The position numbers and the translations under genes are program-made. The notes below the pieces were generated by a model. The model saw only the letters and a list, made by a program, of their open reading frames with translations, made no database searches and was not told the DNA's origin. A stretch of 64,000 nt of DNA from contig CALWVV010000009.1 in NCBI GenBank assembly GCA_944385035.1, positions 1 through 64,000 on the forward strand, written 5' to 3'. This document shows, piece by piece, positions 53,413 to 62,384 of the stretch; the first letter of the stretch is position 1; every line of letters begins with the position of its first letter. Source of the stretch: an uncultured Oscillospiraceae bacterium. GTDB lineage: Bacteria > Bacillota > Clostridia > Oscillospirales > Oscillospiraceae.

Positions 53413-54396
53413 TTACAGGAACAGAGGAGATACGGAGGTCTCCATGTAGATGTGGCTGATGGCCTCGGCAAACATATGAGCCACGGAGATGTACTTGATC
53501 TTGTCGCACTGCAGGCCCTCTCTGGGGGGAATGGTGTTGAGGAACATGACCTCGGTGAGGACACTGTCCGTGATGCGCTGGACGGCGGGGCCGGAGAGCA
53601 CACCGTGGGAGGCGCAGGCGGTGACGTCCTTGGCGCCGCCGATCTCCACCAGGGCCTTGGCGGCGTGGCACAGGCTTCCGCCGGTGTCCACCATGTCGTC
53701 CAGGAGGATGACGTGCTGGTCCTTCACGTCGCCGATGATGTTCATGACCTCAGAGGAGTTGGCCTTCTGACGGCGCTTATCCACAATGGCCAGAGGCATG
53801 CCCAGCTTCTGGGCGAAGGCACGGGCACGGGCCACGGAGCCCACGTCGGGAGAGACGACCATGGTGTCGTCGCTGTTGTCCTTGAACTTGCGGTTGAAGT
53901 AGTCCACAAAGATGGGGGAGCCCAGCAGGTTGTCCACGGGGATGTCAAAGAAGCCCTGGATCTGGTTGGCGTGCAGGTCCATGGTCAGCACCCGGTCGGC
54001 GCCGGCCTGGGTAATGAGGTTGGCCACCAGCTTGGCGGAAATGGGATCGCGGGGCTTGGTCTTGCGGTCCTGACGGGCATAGCCGAAGTAGGGGATCACA
54101 GCGGTGATCCGGCCGGCGGAGGCACGCTTCAGGGCGTCGATCATAATGAGCAGCTCCATGAGCGCGTCATTGACGGTGCCGGGCTTGCCGTCCTTCACAA
54201 AGGAGCAGGTGGACTGGACGACGAACACGTCGGAACCACGGACGGTCTCATAGATGGAGGCAAAATTCTCTCCGTCAGAGAAGCTGCCTACCTCGCAGTT
54301 GCCCAGAGGGATGCCCAGCTCCATGCAGATGTCCTTGGCCAGCTTGGGGTTGGAATTGCCGGTGAAAACCTTGATGTCCTTCCCGTGTGCAATCAT
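53413..54396 (-). CDS. prs: Ribose-phosphate pyrophosphokinase
   Basis: 327 residues. It makes PRPP from ribose 5-phosphate and ATP. Key blocks: IPYFGYARQDRK, TMDLHANQIQGFFDIPVDNL and the PRPP loop VILLDDMVDTGGSLCHAA. Start at 54396 after TTGGAGGATTTCAACT. PRPP is also the co-substrate of pncB nearby, though not co-transcribed. Confidence 0.96.
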   Translation of the reverse strand: MIAHGKDIKVFTGNSNPKLAKDICMELGIPLGNCEVGSFSDGENFASIYETVRGSDVFVVQSTCSFVKDGKPGTVNDALMELLIMIDALKRASAGRITAVIPYFGYARQDRKTKPRDPISAKLVANLITQAGADRVLTMDLHANQIQGFFDIPVDNLLGSPIFVDYFNRKFKDNSDDTMVVSPDVGSVARARAFAQKLGMPLAIVDKRRQKANSSEVMNIIGDVKDQHVILLDDMVDTGGSLCHAAKALVEIGGAKDVTACASHGVLSGPAVQRITDSVLTEVMFLNTIPPREGLQCDKIKYISVAHMFAEAISHIYMETSVSPLFL

Positions 54397-54495
54397 AGTT
54401 GAAATCCTCCAAATCTTTTTTGGGTCGGCGCAGCATCTGCCGCCCATTGTAAATATGCGGATGGGTCTATTGCCGGTGGAATCTTGTCCACAACG

Positions 54496-55179
54496 TTACT
54501 TTTTTCCTTTTTTCTCCCGGTTGGCTGCCGCCCAGCCCTCCTTCACCTGCTGGCGGCTGCGGCCGATGACCATGGCGTCCACCGGGATATCCTCGGTCAC
54601 GGTGGTGGCGGCGGCGATAAAGGCCCCGTCGCCGATCTTCACCGGGGGAACGAAATTGGTGTTGCAGCCCACAAAGACGTTGCTGCCGATGGTGGTGCGG
54701 TGCTTGTGGAAGCCGTCGTAGTTGCAGGTGACGGTACCGCAGCCGAAGTTGCAGTTGTCGCCCACGTCGCTGTCGCCCACATAGGTGAGATGGGCCATCT
54801 TGGTTCCCTTGCCCAGGTTGCAGTTTTTCAGCTGGACAAAGGCGCCGATTTTGGAGCCCTCCCCCACCACACAGTGGGGCCGGATGTGGGTGTAGGGGCC
54901 AATCTGGCAGCCCGGCTCGATCTGGCTCTCCTCGCACTGGGAGGCGTTGATGGTGCAGTTATCCCCCACCTGGCAGTCGGTGAGCATCACGTTGGGGCCC
55001 AGCTGGCAGTTGGCGCCCACGGTGGTCTTGCCCCGGAGAATGGTGCCGGGCAGCAGCAGGGTGCCGGGGCCGACGGTGACCTCCTCTTCCACATAGACGC
55101 TGGAAGGGTCCATCATCACAACGCCGGACTGAAGCAGCTGTTCCCGCTTTGCCTGAAAAGCGGCTTGGTAGTCTTTCAT
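54496..55179 (-). CDS. GlmU-like acetyltransferase domain without uridylyltransferase
   Basis: 227 residues that match only the C-terminal left-handed beta-helix of GlmU: VMMDPSSVYVEEEVTVGPGT near residue 21, IGPYTHIRPH near 92, and KMAHLTYVGDSDVGDN near 125 with the catalytic His. GTVTCNYDGFHKHRTTIG follows. It lies in the place of glmU in the glmU-prs-pth order. The N-terminal pyrophosphorylase of about 230 residues is lacking, and the start at 55179 looks genuine, so this is a real short protein. It may acetylate glucosamine 1-phosphate, with uridylylation done by another protein. Confidence 0.82.
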   Translation of the reverse strand: MKDYQAAFQAKREQLLQSGVVMMDPSSVYVEEEVTVGPGTLLLPGTILRGKTTVGANCQLGPNVMLTDCQVGDNCTINASQCEESQIEPGCQIGPYTHIRPHCVVGEGSKIGAFVQLKNCNLGKGTKMAHLTYVGDSDVGDNCNFGCGTVTCNYDGFHKHRTTIGSNVFVGCNTNFVPPVKIGDGAFIAAATTVTEDIPVDAMVIGRSRQQVKEGWAAANREKKGKK

Positions 55180-55333
55180 GGTTCCTCCTGATCAAAACGC
55201 CCCGAAAAAGGGCAAAAAATTAACTGTGTTCATTATAGCATATTATTTTGTCTTTTTCCATGACAATCCAAAATTTTTCAAAATGTCAAGAAACCAAATA
55301 TAACCAGTGAAAATCTGTGAAATATTGCAAAAA

Positions 55334-55360
55334 CCGCCCCTCCCTGTGTGGGAGAGGCGG
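55334..55360 (-). terminator. Terminator of the HD-domain gene
   Basis: CCGCCCCTCCC, TGTGT loop, GGGAGAGGCGG with one mismatch; on the minus strand TTTTTGC follows. Confidence 0.75.
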
Positions 55361-55374
55361 CCATTTGTTTGTGT

Positions 55375-55875
55375 TTAGCAGACAGATGTCAGCGGACGTA
55401 CCCCCAGGCGCTCCCGCAGGCGGGAGGGGCGGCAGATCCGGGACAACTCCAGTCCGGCGCAGACCGTGTCCACCAGGTCCACCAGCCAGGCCTCCAGAGA
55501 CCGGGGCAGGGCACCTCCCAGCGGCCACATGTGAGAGAGAATGATATTCTCCTCCTTGCGGGTGAGTTTGGTGACCCGAGCGGCGTTTCGGGCGGCAAAG
55601 CGGGGGTGGTCGAAGCACTGGTTGCCCGGATGGGCGGATTTATCTTTGGAATCGTACAGGTACAGGTCATGGAGCAATCCTCCCCGTGCGGCGGCATGGG
55701 CATCCAGACGGAGAAAGCGGGCCACACGGTAGGAATTGTAGGCCACAAACAGGGAGTGATCCAGGGTGGTGACGGGACCGTGGTGTTTCCATCGGCCCAT
55801 CATCCGCACTAGGTCGGAATCCAACAGTTCGCGGGTCAGTTCCAAGAATTCATGCTCACGGATTTTCAGGCTCAT
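55375..55875 (-). CDS. HD-domain hydrolase
   Basis: 166 residues. The HD metal-phosphohydrolase fold is shown by LDHSLFVAYNSYRVAR, GLLHDLYLYD (the HD pair) and ENIILSHMWPLG. Such enzymes hydrolyse nucleotides or phosphoesters; the substrate is unknown. The start at 55875 (MSLKIREHEF) is preferred over a much longer frame that overlaps proA. Downstream of proA on the same strand with a gap of about 90 bases. Confidence 0.8.
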   Translation of the reverse strand: MSLKIREHEFLELTRELLDSDLVRMMGRWKHHGPVTTLDHSLFVAYNSYRVARFLRLDAHAAARGGLLHDLYLYDSKDKSAHPGNQCFDHPRFAARNAARVTKLTRKEENIILSHMWPLGGALPRSLEAWLVDLVDTVCAGLELSRICRPSRLRERLGVRPLTSVC

Positions 55876-55966
55876 TGGAATCAGTCCTTTCCGGGCGCAA
55901 GCCCATTGTTCTATCTTCATCTTACACCAAAGTGGTTCAAATGTCATTTCATAAATTTTTACAAAT

Positions 55967-57223
55967 TCACCGTGTCTGTCCCGTCCCCTTGATGAGGAAC
56001 TGATAGGTGCACAGCTCCTGCAGTCCCAGGGGTCCGCGGGCGTGGAGCTTCTGGGTGGAGATGCCCATCTCACAGCCCAGGCCAAACTCGCCCCCATCGG
56101 TAAAGCGGGTGGAGGCGTTCCAGTAGACGGCGGCGGAGTCCACCTGCCGGAGGAAGGCCTTTGCACGGGCCTCGTCCCCGGTCACAATGGCCTCGCTGTG
56201 GCCGGTGGAGTGCTCGGCAATGTGGGAAACCGCCTGCTCCACCCCGTCCACCACCTTGACGGCCAGGATGTAGTCCAGAAATTCGGTGTCAAAGTCCTGG
56301 GCTCCGGCCGGAGTTCCGGGAATGATGGCGGCCGCCGTTTCGTCCAGCCGCAGCTCCACGGGGGGCAGGCCCTGGGCGCAGCGGTCATCCACCAGGCGCT
56401 TATGAAGCCGGGGCAGGAACTCCCCGGCAATGGAGCGCTCCACCAGGCACACCTCGGCGGCGTTGCACACGCTGGGCCGGGAGCACTTGGCGTTTTCCAC
56501 AATGGCCAGGGCCATGTCCAGGTCGGCATAGCGGTCCACATAGATGTGGCAGATGCCCGTGCCCGTCTCCAGCACCGGGACGGCGGCGTTGTCCACACAG
56601 GCCCGGATGAGACCCGCGCCCCCACGGGGGATGAGCAGGTCAATGAGGCCCCGTGCGGCCATCAGCTCGTTGGCGGAGGCGCGGGAGGTGTCCTCCACCA
56701 GCTGGAGGGCAGCGGCGGGCAGGCCGGCCTGAGTAAGGCCCTCCTTCAGGGCGTCTACAATGGCGGCGGCGGAGCGGTGGGCCTCCTTGCCGCTGCGCAG
56801 CACACAGGCGCTTCCTGCCTTCAGGGCCAGGGCGGCGGCGTCGGAGGTGACGTTGGGCCGGGACTCGTAGATGATGGCAATGACCCCCATGGGGACAGCG
56901 GTCTTTTCAATGACCAGGCCGTTGGGCCGCTGTACCCGGCTTCGTACCTCCCCCACCGGGTCGGGCAGGGCGGCCACCTCCCGAATGCCCTGGGCCATAC
57001 CGGCGATGCGCTGGGGGCTGAGGGCCAGGCGATCCAGCATGACAGCAGAGATGGTCCCACGGGCCGCCTCCAGGTCCAGGGCATTGGCGGCTAAAATGGC
57101 GCTCTCATGGGCTACGAGGGCATCCGCCATGGCCAGCAGGGCCTGGTTTTTGGCCGCGGTGTCGGCCAGAGCCATGGCCCCCTTGGCTCCCTTTGCCTGC
57201 AAAAGAAGTTCCTGTGTGGTCAT
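55967..57223 (-). CDS. proA: Gamma-glutamyl phosphate reductase
   Basis: 418 residues. Second step of proline synthesis: reduces glutamyl 5-phosphate to the semialdehyde. Catalytic Cys in RPSVCNAAE; the N-terminal [20 protein letters not shown] and the C-terminal [29 protein letters not shown] block are diagnostic. Starts one base after the proB stop. Confidence 0.96.
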   Translation of the reverse strand: MTTQELLLQAKGAKGAMALADTAAKNQALLAMADALVAHESAILAANALDLEAARGTISAVMLDRLALSPQRIAGMAQGIREVAALPDPVGEVRSRVQRPNGLVIEKTAVPMGVIAIIYESRPNVTSDAAALALKAGSACVLRSGKEAHRSAAAIVDALKEGLTQAGLPAAALQLVEDTSRASANELMAARGLIDLLIPRGGAGLIRACVDNAAVPVLETGTGICHIYVDRYADLDMALAIVENAKCSRPSVCNAAEVCLVERSIAGEFLPRLHKRLVDDRCAQGLPPVELRLDETAAAIIPGTPAGAQDFDTEFLDYILAVKVVDGVEQAVSHIAEHSTGHSEAIVTGDEARAKAFLRQVDSAAVYWNASTRFTDGGEFGLGCEMGISTQKLHARGPLGLQELCTYQFLIKGTGQTR

Positions 57224-57224
57224 G

Positions 57225-58004
57225 TCAGATTCCCTCCTTGTTCCTGGACAAAAACCGGGTGCCCACGGCCTTGCCCTCGGCAATGTCATAAAGGCGATCG
57301 GGATGTTCTCCGTTGGTGATCACCATGTCGCACCCGGCGGCGGTGACCATCTTGGCGGCCCGGAGCTTGGTGGCCATGCCGCCGGTGCCCAGGCTGGAGC
57401 CCACGCCCCCGGCCAGGGCCTCCACTTCGGGGGTGACCTCCTCCACCACGGGGATGAGCCGGGCGGTGGGGTCCTTCCGGGGGTCGGCGGTGTAGAGCCC
57501 CTCAATGTCGGAGAGGAGCACCAGCAGATCGGCCTTCACGGAGCAGGCCACAATGGCCCCCAGGGTGTCGTTGTCCCCCACCTTGATCTCCTCGGTGGCG
57601 ATGGTGTCGTTTTCGTTGATGACGGGCAGCGCGCCCAGCTCCAGCAGCCGGGCCATGGTGTTTTCAAAGTTCTGCCGCCGGTCGGGGTGGTCCACGTCCT
57701 CACTGGTGAGGAGGATCTGGGCCACGGTGTGGTTATACTGGGCAAAAAGCTTATCATAGGTGTACATGAGCTCGCACTGGCCCACGGCGGCGGCGGCCTG
57801 CTTGGTGGGCATGTCGGCGGGCCGGCCGGGGAGGTTCAGCTTGCCCACCCCCATGCCGATGGCCCCGGAAGAGACCAGGATCATCTCATGGCCCGCATTT
57901 TTCAGATCGGAGAGCACCTTGACCAGCTCCTCCACATGGCGGATGTTCAGCCGCCCGGTGGCGTGGGCCAGGGTGGAGGTGCCCACCTTCACCACAATTC
58001 TCAT
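57225..58004 (-). CDS. proB: Glutamate 5-kinase, short form
   Basis: 259 residues; first step of proline synthesis. [31 protein letters not shown] and [10 protein letters not shown] mark the amino-acid-kinase fold; [13 protein letters not shown] follows. The C-terminal PUA domain of the longer enzymes is absent, as in many Firmicutes, which may affect feedback control by proline. Confidence 0.95.
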   Translation of the reverse strand: MRIVVKVGTSTLAHATGRLNIRHVEELVKVLSDLKNAGHEMILVSSGAIGMGVGKLNLPGRPADMPTKQAAAAVGQCELMYTYDKLFAQYNHTVAQILLTSEDVDHPDRRQNFENTMARLLELGALPVINENDTIATEEIKVGDNDTLGAIVACSVKADLLVLLSDIEGLYTADPRKDPTARLIPVVEEVTPEVEALAGGVGSSLGTGGMATKLRAAKMVTAAGCDMVITNGEHPDRLYDIAEGKAVGTRFLSRNKEGI

Positions 58005-58046
58005 AAACGAAACCCCCTGTGTGTTTGATCGAAGATAAGGAGATTT

Positions 58047-58856
58047 TTACTTGGCCAGGGCCAGGGTTTTCTCATAGGCGGCAATGACCGCGTCCATGGC
58101 GGCCGCCCGGAAGCCCCGCTGCTCCAGGATACGCACCCCCTGGATGGTGGTGCCGCCGGGAGAGCACACCGCGTCTTTCAGCGCGCCGGGGTGCTTGCCG
58201 CTCTCCAGCACCATCTGGGCCGCCCCCGCCGCCATCTGGGCGGCGTAGCGCAGGGCCTTGTCCCTTGGCAGGCCGCAGGCCACTCCGCCGTCGGCCAGAG
58301 CTTCTAAAAAGAGGTAGGCAAAGGCCGGACCGCAGCCGGACACAGCGCTGGAGGCGTCAATGAGGGACTCCGGCACCGGGTCGATGAGCCCCGCCGGGGC
58401 CATAAGGGCGGCAAAGGCGTCCAGCTCCTCCTGGGCGACGTCCAGGCCGCAGTACTGGACCACCCCCACGCCCAGAGCGCTGGGAGTGTTGGGCATCATG
58501 CGGATGACGGGATAGTTTCCCCCGGCCAGGGCCCGGATCTTTTCACAGGTAAGGCTGGCGGCCATGGTCACCAGGATGAAACGGTCCCGGCGCTGCTCCA
58601 GGATGGGGGCGATGCCTTCCAGCATCCCGGCCATCATCTGGGGCTTGACCCCCAGGAAGATGAGCTGGCACTCCTGGGCCACGGCGGCATTGTCCGCCGC
58701 CTCCCCTCCCCCAGGCAGCTCCTGGGCCAGAGCCTGGGCTTTGGCCGGGGTGCGGTTAGAGAGCAGAATACGCCCGGCCAGGCCGCTTTTGGCGGCGGCG
58801 GTGGCAATGGCGCTGCCCATGTTCCCGGTACCGATGAAACCAATGCAGTTGTACAT
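58047..58856 (-). CDS. proC: Pyrroline-5-carboxylate reductase
   Basis: 269 residues; last step of proline synthesis. The NAD(P)H site is CIGFIGTGNMGSAI at the start; MPNTPSALGVGV and SAVSGCGPAF, then CSPGGTTIQGV, are typical. Start at 58856 after TAGGAGGATTTGCC. First gene of proC-proB-proA. Confidence 0.96.
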   Translation of the reverse strand: MYNCIGFIGTGNMGSAIATAAAKSGLAGRILLSNRTPAKAQALAQELPGGGEAADNAAVAQECQLIFLGVKPQMMAGMLEGIAPILEQRRDRFILVTMAASLTCEKIRALAGGNYPVIRMMPNTPSALGVGVVQYCGLDVAQEELDAFAALMAPAGLIDPVPESLIDASSAVSGCGPAFAYLFLEALADGGVACGLPRDKALRYAAQMAAGAAQMVLESGKHPGALKDAVCSPGGTTIQGVRILEQRGFRAAAMDAVIAAYEKTLALAK

Positions 58857-59020
58857 GGCAAATCCTCCTACTGCCGCTTCCCCGCAGGTGGGCGGCAAAA
58901 CATTTTGAGATTAGGGCTATTGTATCACAGGATTGGGGAGAAGGGGAAGTGAAAGATGTGGGAAGAAAAAGATAAGAAAACCTTAAGAAAACCTTAATGG
59001 CATTTGCCGCCGGGATGAAA

Positions 59021-59049
59021 TATACTATGTGTACTAATACAGCTAGTAC
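59021..59049 (+). promoter_or_regulatory. Promoter -10 and inverted-repeat operator of the ytrA-type operon
   Basis: TATACT (59021-59026) is a likely -10 box. GTACTA (59031-59036) and TAGTAC (59044-59049) form an inverted repeat with a 7-nt spacer just downstream, fitting autoregulation by the YtrA-type repressor encoded next. Confidence 0.6.
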
Positions 59050-59113
59050 AGTTCGCTCCACCTTTGTGGGCGGAGCGCGTAAAACCGGGAAATCCCGGAG
59101 AGAGGAGGAAACC

Positions 59114-59485
59114 ATGCTCCATTTGGATTATCGGGATGCCCGACCCATTTACGAGCAGGTGAAAGACGGGCTGCGCCGTCTGATGGTCACCGGCGTCATC
59201 CGGGAGGGGGAAAAGCTTCCCTCCGTGCGGACCATGGCCGGGACGCTGGCCATCAACCCCAACACCATCCAGCGGGCCTATGAGGCCCTGGAGGCGGAGG
59301 GATATGTCTATTCCGTGCCGGGGAAGGGCTCCTTTGCCGCCCCCAATACGGGAGTGGATGAAGGACGGCGCACCGAGCTATACCGGGTCTTTGACCAGGC
59401 GGCGGCGGAGCTGCTGTTTTTGGGGGTCAAGGGCCAGGAGCTGCGCGGCAGGATCGGCCGTTTGGAGGGAGGAAAAAACGGATGA
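59114..59485 (+). CDS. YtrA-subfamily GntR regulator
   Basis: 123 residues: a GntR winged helix (REGEKLPSVRTMAGTLAINPNTIQRAYEALEAEG) with only a short C-terminal helix for dimerisation, typical of YtrA. These repress ABC operons that respond to cell-envelope stress. Start after GAGAGGAGGAAACC; the end overlaps the ATPase start (ATGA). Confidence 0.9.
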   Translation: MLHLDYRDARPIYEQVKDGLRRLMVTGVIREGEKLPSVRTMAGTLAINPNTIQRAYEALEAEGYVYSVPGKGSFAAPNTGVDEGRRTELYRVFDQAAAELLFLGVKGQELRGRIGRLEGGKNG

Positions 59486-60384
59486 TACAGGTCAACAATG
59501 TGGTCAAGACCTTTGATGGGTTCCGGGCCCTGGACGGGCTCAGCATGCATGCGGAGAAGGGTTCCATCTACGGTCTGGTGGGCCCCAACGGAGCGGGAAA
59601 ATCCACCATTCTCCGTCACATTATGGGCATCTACCGCCCGGATTCCGGGTCGGTGCTGGTGGATGGGCAGCCGGTGTATGAAAACCCGGCGGTGAAGGCA
59701 AAGATCGCCGCCATTCCCGACGAGCTCTACTACTTTACTTCCGCCACCACACGGGATATGATGCATTTTTACCGGGGGCTCTATCCCCAGTTTGACAACA
59801 AGCGCTACGAGGCCCTGAAGGAGGCCTTCCCCGAGGTGGATGAAAAGCAGCCCATCCGCCGCCTCAGCAAAGGCATGCAGAAGCAGAGCGCCTTTTGGCT
59901 CACCCTGTGCTGCAATCCTGAGGTGCTGGTGCTGGATGAGCCGGTGGACGGCCTGGACCCGGTGATGCGCCGCCAGGTGTGGTCCCTGCTTATGGGCGAC
60001 GTGTCCCAGCGGGGGACCACGGTGCTGGTGTCCTCCCACAACCTGCGGGAGCTGGAGGATGTGTGTGACCATGTGGGGGTGCTGTCCCACGGAAAGGTGC
60101 TGCTGGAGCGCTCCCTTACCGACCTTCAGGACAATGTGGTCAAGCTGCAGATCGCCTTTGCCGACGGCCAGCTGCCCCAGCTGCCGGAGGATCTGAACCT
60201 GCTCCACACCACTCAGGTGGGGAGGGTCTATACCCTCATCGTCCGGGGCAATCCTGCGGACATCCGCAAGCGTATGGCGCAATATAACCCCATTCTCATG
60301 GAGGCGCTGCCCCTGAGTCTGGAGGAGATCTTTATTTATGAAATGGGAGGTGAGGACTATGGCGTTCGGGACATCGTGCTTTAA
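59482..60384 (+). CDS. ABC transporter ATPase (YtrB-like)
   Basis: 300 residues. Walker A GPNGAGKSTILRHIMG, a modified signature RLSKGMQKQSAFWLTL, Walker B LVLDEPVDGLDPV and the switch His in SSHNLRELED. It powers the permease encoded next, whose start overlaps its end. Confidence 0.92.
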   Translation: MIQVNNVVKTFDGFRALDGLSMHAEKGSIYGLVGPNGAGKSTILRHIMGIYRPDSGSVLVDGQPVYENPAVKAKIAAIPDELYYFTSATTRDMMHFYRGLYPQFDNKRYEALKEAFPEVDEKQPIRRLSKGMQKQSAFWLTLCCNPEVLVLDEPVDGLDPVMRRQVWSLLMGDVSQRGTTVLVSSHNLRELEDVCDHVGVLSHGKVLLERSLTDLQDNVVKLQIAFADGQLPQLPEDLNLLHTTQVGRVYTLIVRGNPADIRKRMAQYNPILMEALPLSLEEIFIYEMGGEDYGVRDIVL

Positions 60385-62260
60385 TGGAACCCTGTACCGC
60401 AAGTCCCTGGCCCGGTTCTGGCCCCTGTGGGGGCTGTGGGGCCTCATTTGGATGTTCCTGATTCCCCTGCGTATGCTCAACAACTATTTTGAGATTCTGC
60501 GCTGGAGTGGAAGCATGGGAGAGGCCCGGCAGAGCATCTATCAGGATGCCCAGCGGCTGGGTGAGCTGCTGACTCCGGGGGTGTGGCTGGCCTGCGCCTT
60601 CGGGGTGCTGGCGGCCATGGCGGTGTTCGGGTATCTCTACTCCACCCGCTCTGCCTGCATGATGCACGCCCTGCCCCTGCGGCGGGAGAGCCTTTTTATC
60701 ACCCAGTATCTGGCGGGCCTGTCCTTCCTGCTGCTGCCCCTGGCGGCAGTGGGAGTCATTACTCTGGCGGCAGAGCTGATCCTGATCCCCTCGGGACAGT
60801 GGGCGCTCACCGTCCCCAGCCTGGGGGTGGTGCTGCTGATCCAGGCGGGGGTGTGCATCTTCTTCTTCTCCTTTGCCAGCTTCTGCGCCATGTTTACCGG
60901 GCACATCCTGGCCCTGCCCGCCTTTTACCTGATTTTCAACGGATTGGTCTATGTGGTTTACTATCTGGTGACCATGCTCCTGCGGCAGTTCTTTTACGGA
61001 TATAACGCCAGCTACTACAACTTCTGGGTGACCTGCTGCACTCCGGTCTATGCCCTGAGCGAGGCCTGCCGGTGGGAATTGACCAGCTTTTCTGATCGTA
61101 CGATGACGGTAGAAGATTGGCACCTGGCCTCCCCCACCATGGTGGCGGTCTATGCCGGGGTGGGCGTGCTGTTCGCCCTGGCGGCTCTCAGCGTCTACCG
61201 CCGCCGCCATGTGGAGAGTGCGGGCGATGTGGTGTCGGTGAAGGTGGTGCGGCCCATCTTCAAGTATGGTGTGGCCCTGTGCTCCGGCCTTTGCCTGGGC
61301 GTATTTACGGCAAGCTTTTTCAACTGGCGCAACGATCCCCCCACGGGGCTGATTGTCTGCGTGCTCCTTTGGACGGCGGTGGGCTACTTTGCCGCCGAAA
61401 TGCTGCTGAAAAAGTCCTTCCGGGTGTGGAAGGCCTGGAAGGGCGGCGTGGCCGCCGTGGCGGTGATGGGCCTTTTGTGCGCGGTGTGCGTTTTCGACCT
61501 GTTTGGGGTGGAGAAGCGGGTGCCCAGTGTGGACAGTGTGGAAAAGGTCTACTTCTACGGAGACATCGGTTACCCCTATGATGACGGACGGCTGCATTTT
61601 GACAACACCAGCGACCCCAGGCTGATTGAAATGGTCACCCAGCTCCATCAGAAGGCTGTGGAGGAGAAAGGCCGGGCCCAGCAGGTGGGTGGGGACGACT
61701 ATATCTATTTCAATATCGACTACACCCTGAAAAACGGTTCCACCATCAGCCGAAATTATACCAGCATTCCGGTCTACAAAGACGAGCTCCAGGATCCGGA
61801 TACCCTCACCGGCTGGGCCCAGGGGATGCTGGAGGACCGGGAACTCATCGAGCAGATGTATAACTTTGACTACTATGAGCAGGGCCAGCTTACCCAGACC
61901 TATCTTGTGGATGTCTGGCAGGAGAAGGAGGAGTACTTTGGGACCCTCTTCCTGGAGGACCAGTCCCTTGCCGATCTGCGCAAGCTGTGGGAGGCGGTGC
62001 GTCTGGACTTTGAGGAAGGGAACATCGGCGTACACACCCTCTTCACCGACCCCGGCCAGGGCGACATGAACCCGAAGCTGGAGTTTACCTGGGTTTTTGA
62101 GACGGATAGCAGAAGCCCCACCTCAGACCGGGAGGGCTCCAAGTCTATCCTCTATGAGGACTGCACCATTGCCGTCACGCCCCAGGCAAAGCACACCCTG
62201 GCCTGCCTGGAGGAGATGGGATTGCCCAACGGGGGCTATCGGCTCTTCCACGACAATTAA
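60359..62260 (+). CDS. ABC permease with large extracellular domain (YtrC/D-like)
   Basis: About 633 residues. The first about 360 residues have roughly eight membrane helices in two groups, with a further helix near 365-385; the C-terminal 240 residues are soluble and acidic. I believe this is the DUF6449 type found in YtrC-like permeases, but I am not certain. The start at 60359 follows GGGAGG; an in-frame ATG at 60338 also exists. Likely an envelope-stress or antibiotic-response exporter. Confidence 0.75.
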   Translation: MAFGTSCFNGTLYRKSLARFWPLWGLWGLIWMFLIPLRMLNNYFEILRWSGSMGEARQSIYQDAQRLGELLTPGVWLACAFGVLAAMAVFGYLYSTRSACMMHALPLRRESLFITQYLAGLSFLLLPLAAVGVITLAAELILIPSGQWALTVPSLGVVLLIQAGVCIFFFSFASFCAMFTGHILALPAFYLIFNGLVYVVYYLVTMLLRQFFYGYNASYYNFWVTCCTPVYALSEACRWELTSFSDRTMTVEDWHLASPTMVAVYAGVGVLFALAALSVYRRRHVESAGDVVSVKVVRPIFKYGVALCSGLCLGVFTASFFNWRNDPPTGLIVCVLLWTAVGYFAAEMLLKKSFRVWKAWKGGVAAVAVMGLLCAVCVFDLFGVEKRVPSVDSVEKVYFYGDIGYPYDDGRLHFDNTSDPRLIEMVTQLHQKAVEEKGRAQQVGGDDYIYFNIDYTLKNGSTISRNYTSIPVYKDELQDPDTLTGWAQGMLEDRELIEQMYNFDYYEQGQLTQTYLVDVWQEKEEYFGTLFLEDQSLADLRKLWEAVRLDFEEGNIGVHTLFTDPGQGDMNPKLEFTWVFETDSRSPTSDREGSKSILYEDCTIAVTPQAKHTLACLEEMGLPNGGYRLFHDN

Positions 62261-62263
62261 GGC

Positions 62264-62297
62264 AAAAAAACGGATGGCAAACGCCATCCGTTTTTTT
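62264..62297 (+). terminator. Terminator of the ytrA-type operon
   Basis: AAAAAAACGGATGGC, AAAC loop, GCCATCCGTTTTTTT, 4 nt after the stop. Confidence 0.95.
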
Positions 62298-62384
62298 AAG
62301 CCTATTGAAAAGTCCTGCTGCAAGGAGTTCTGACGCCCGCAGGCGGCAGAATAAAATTTCATTTTGCCGCTGTTTCCATGGGAT

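Noticed and set aside
60332-62035. 567-codon minus-strand frame opposite the ABC permease
   Set aside because: Antisense shadow of a membrane protein gene; no start signal.
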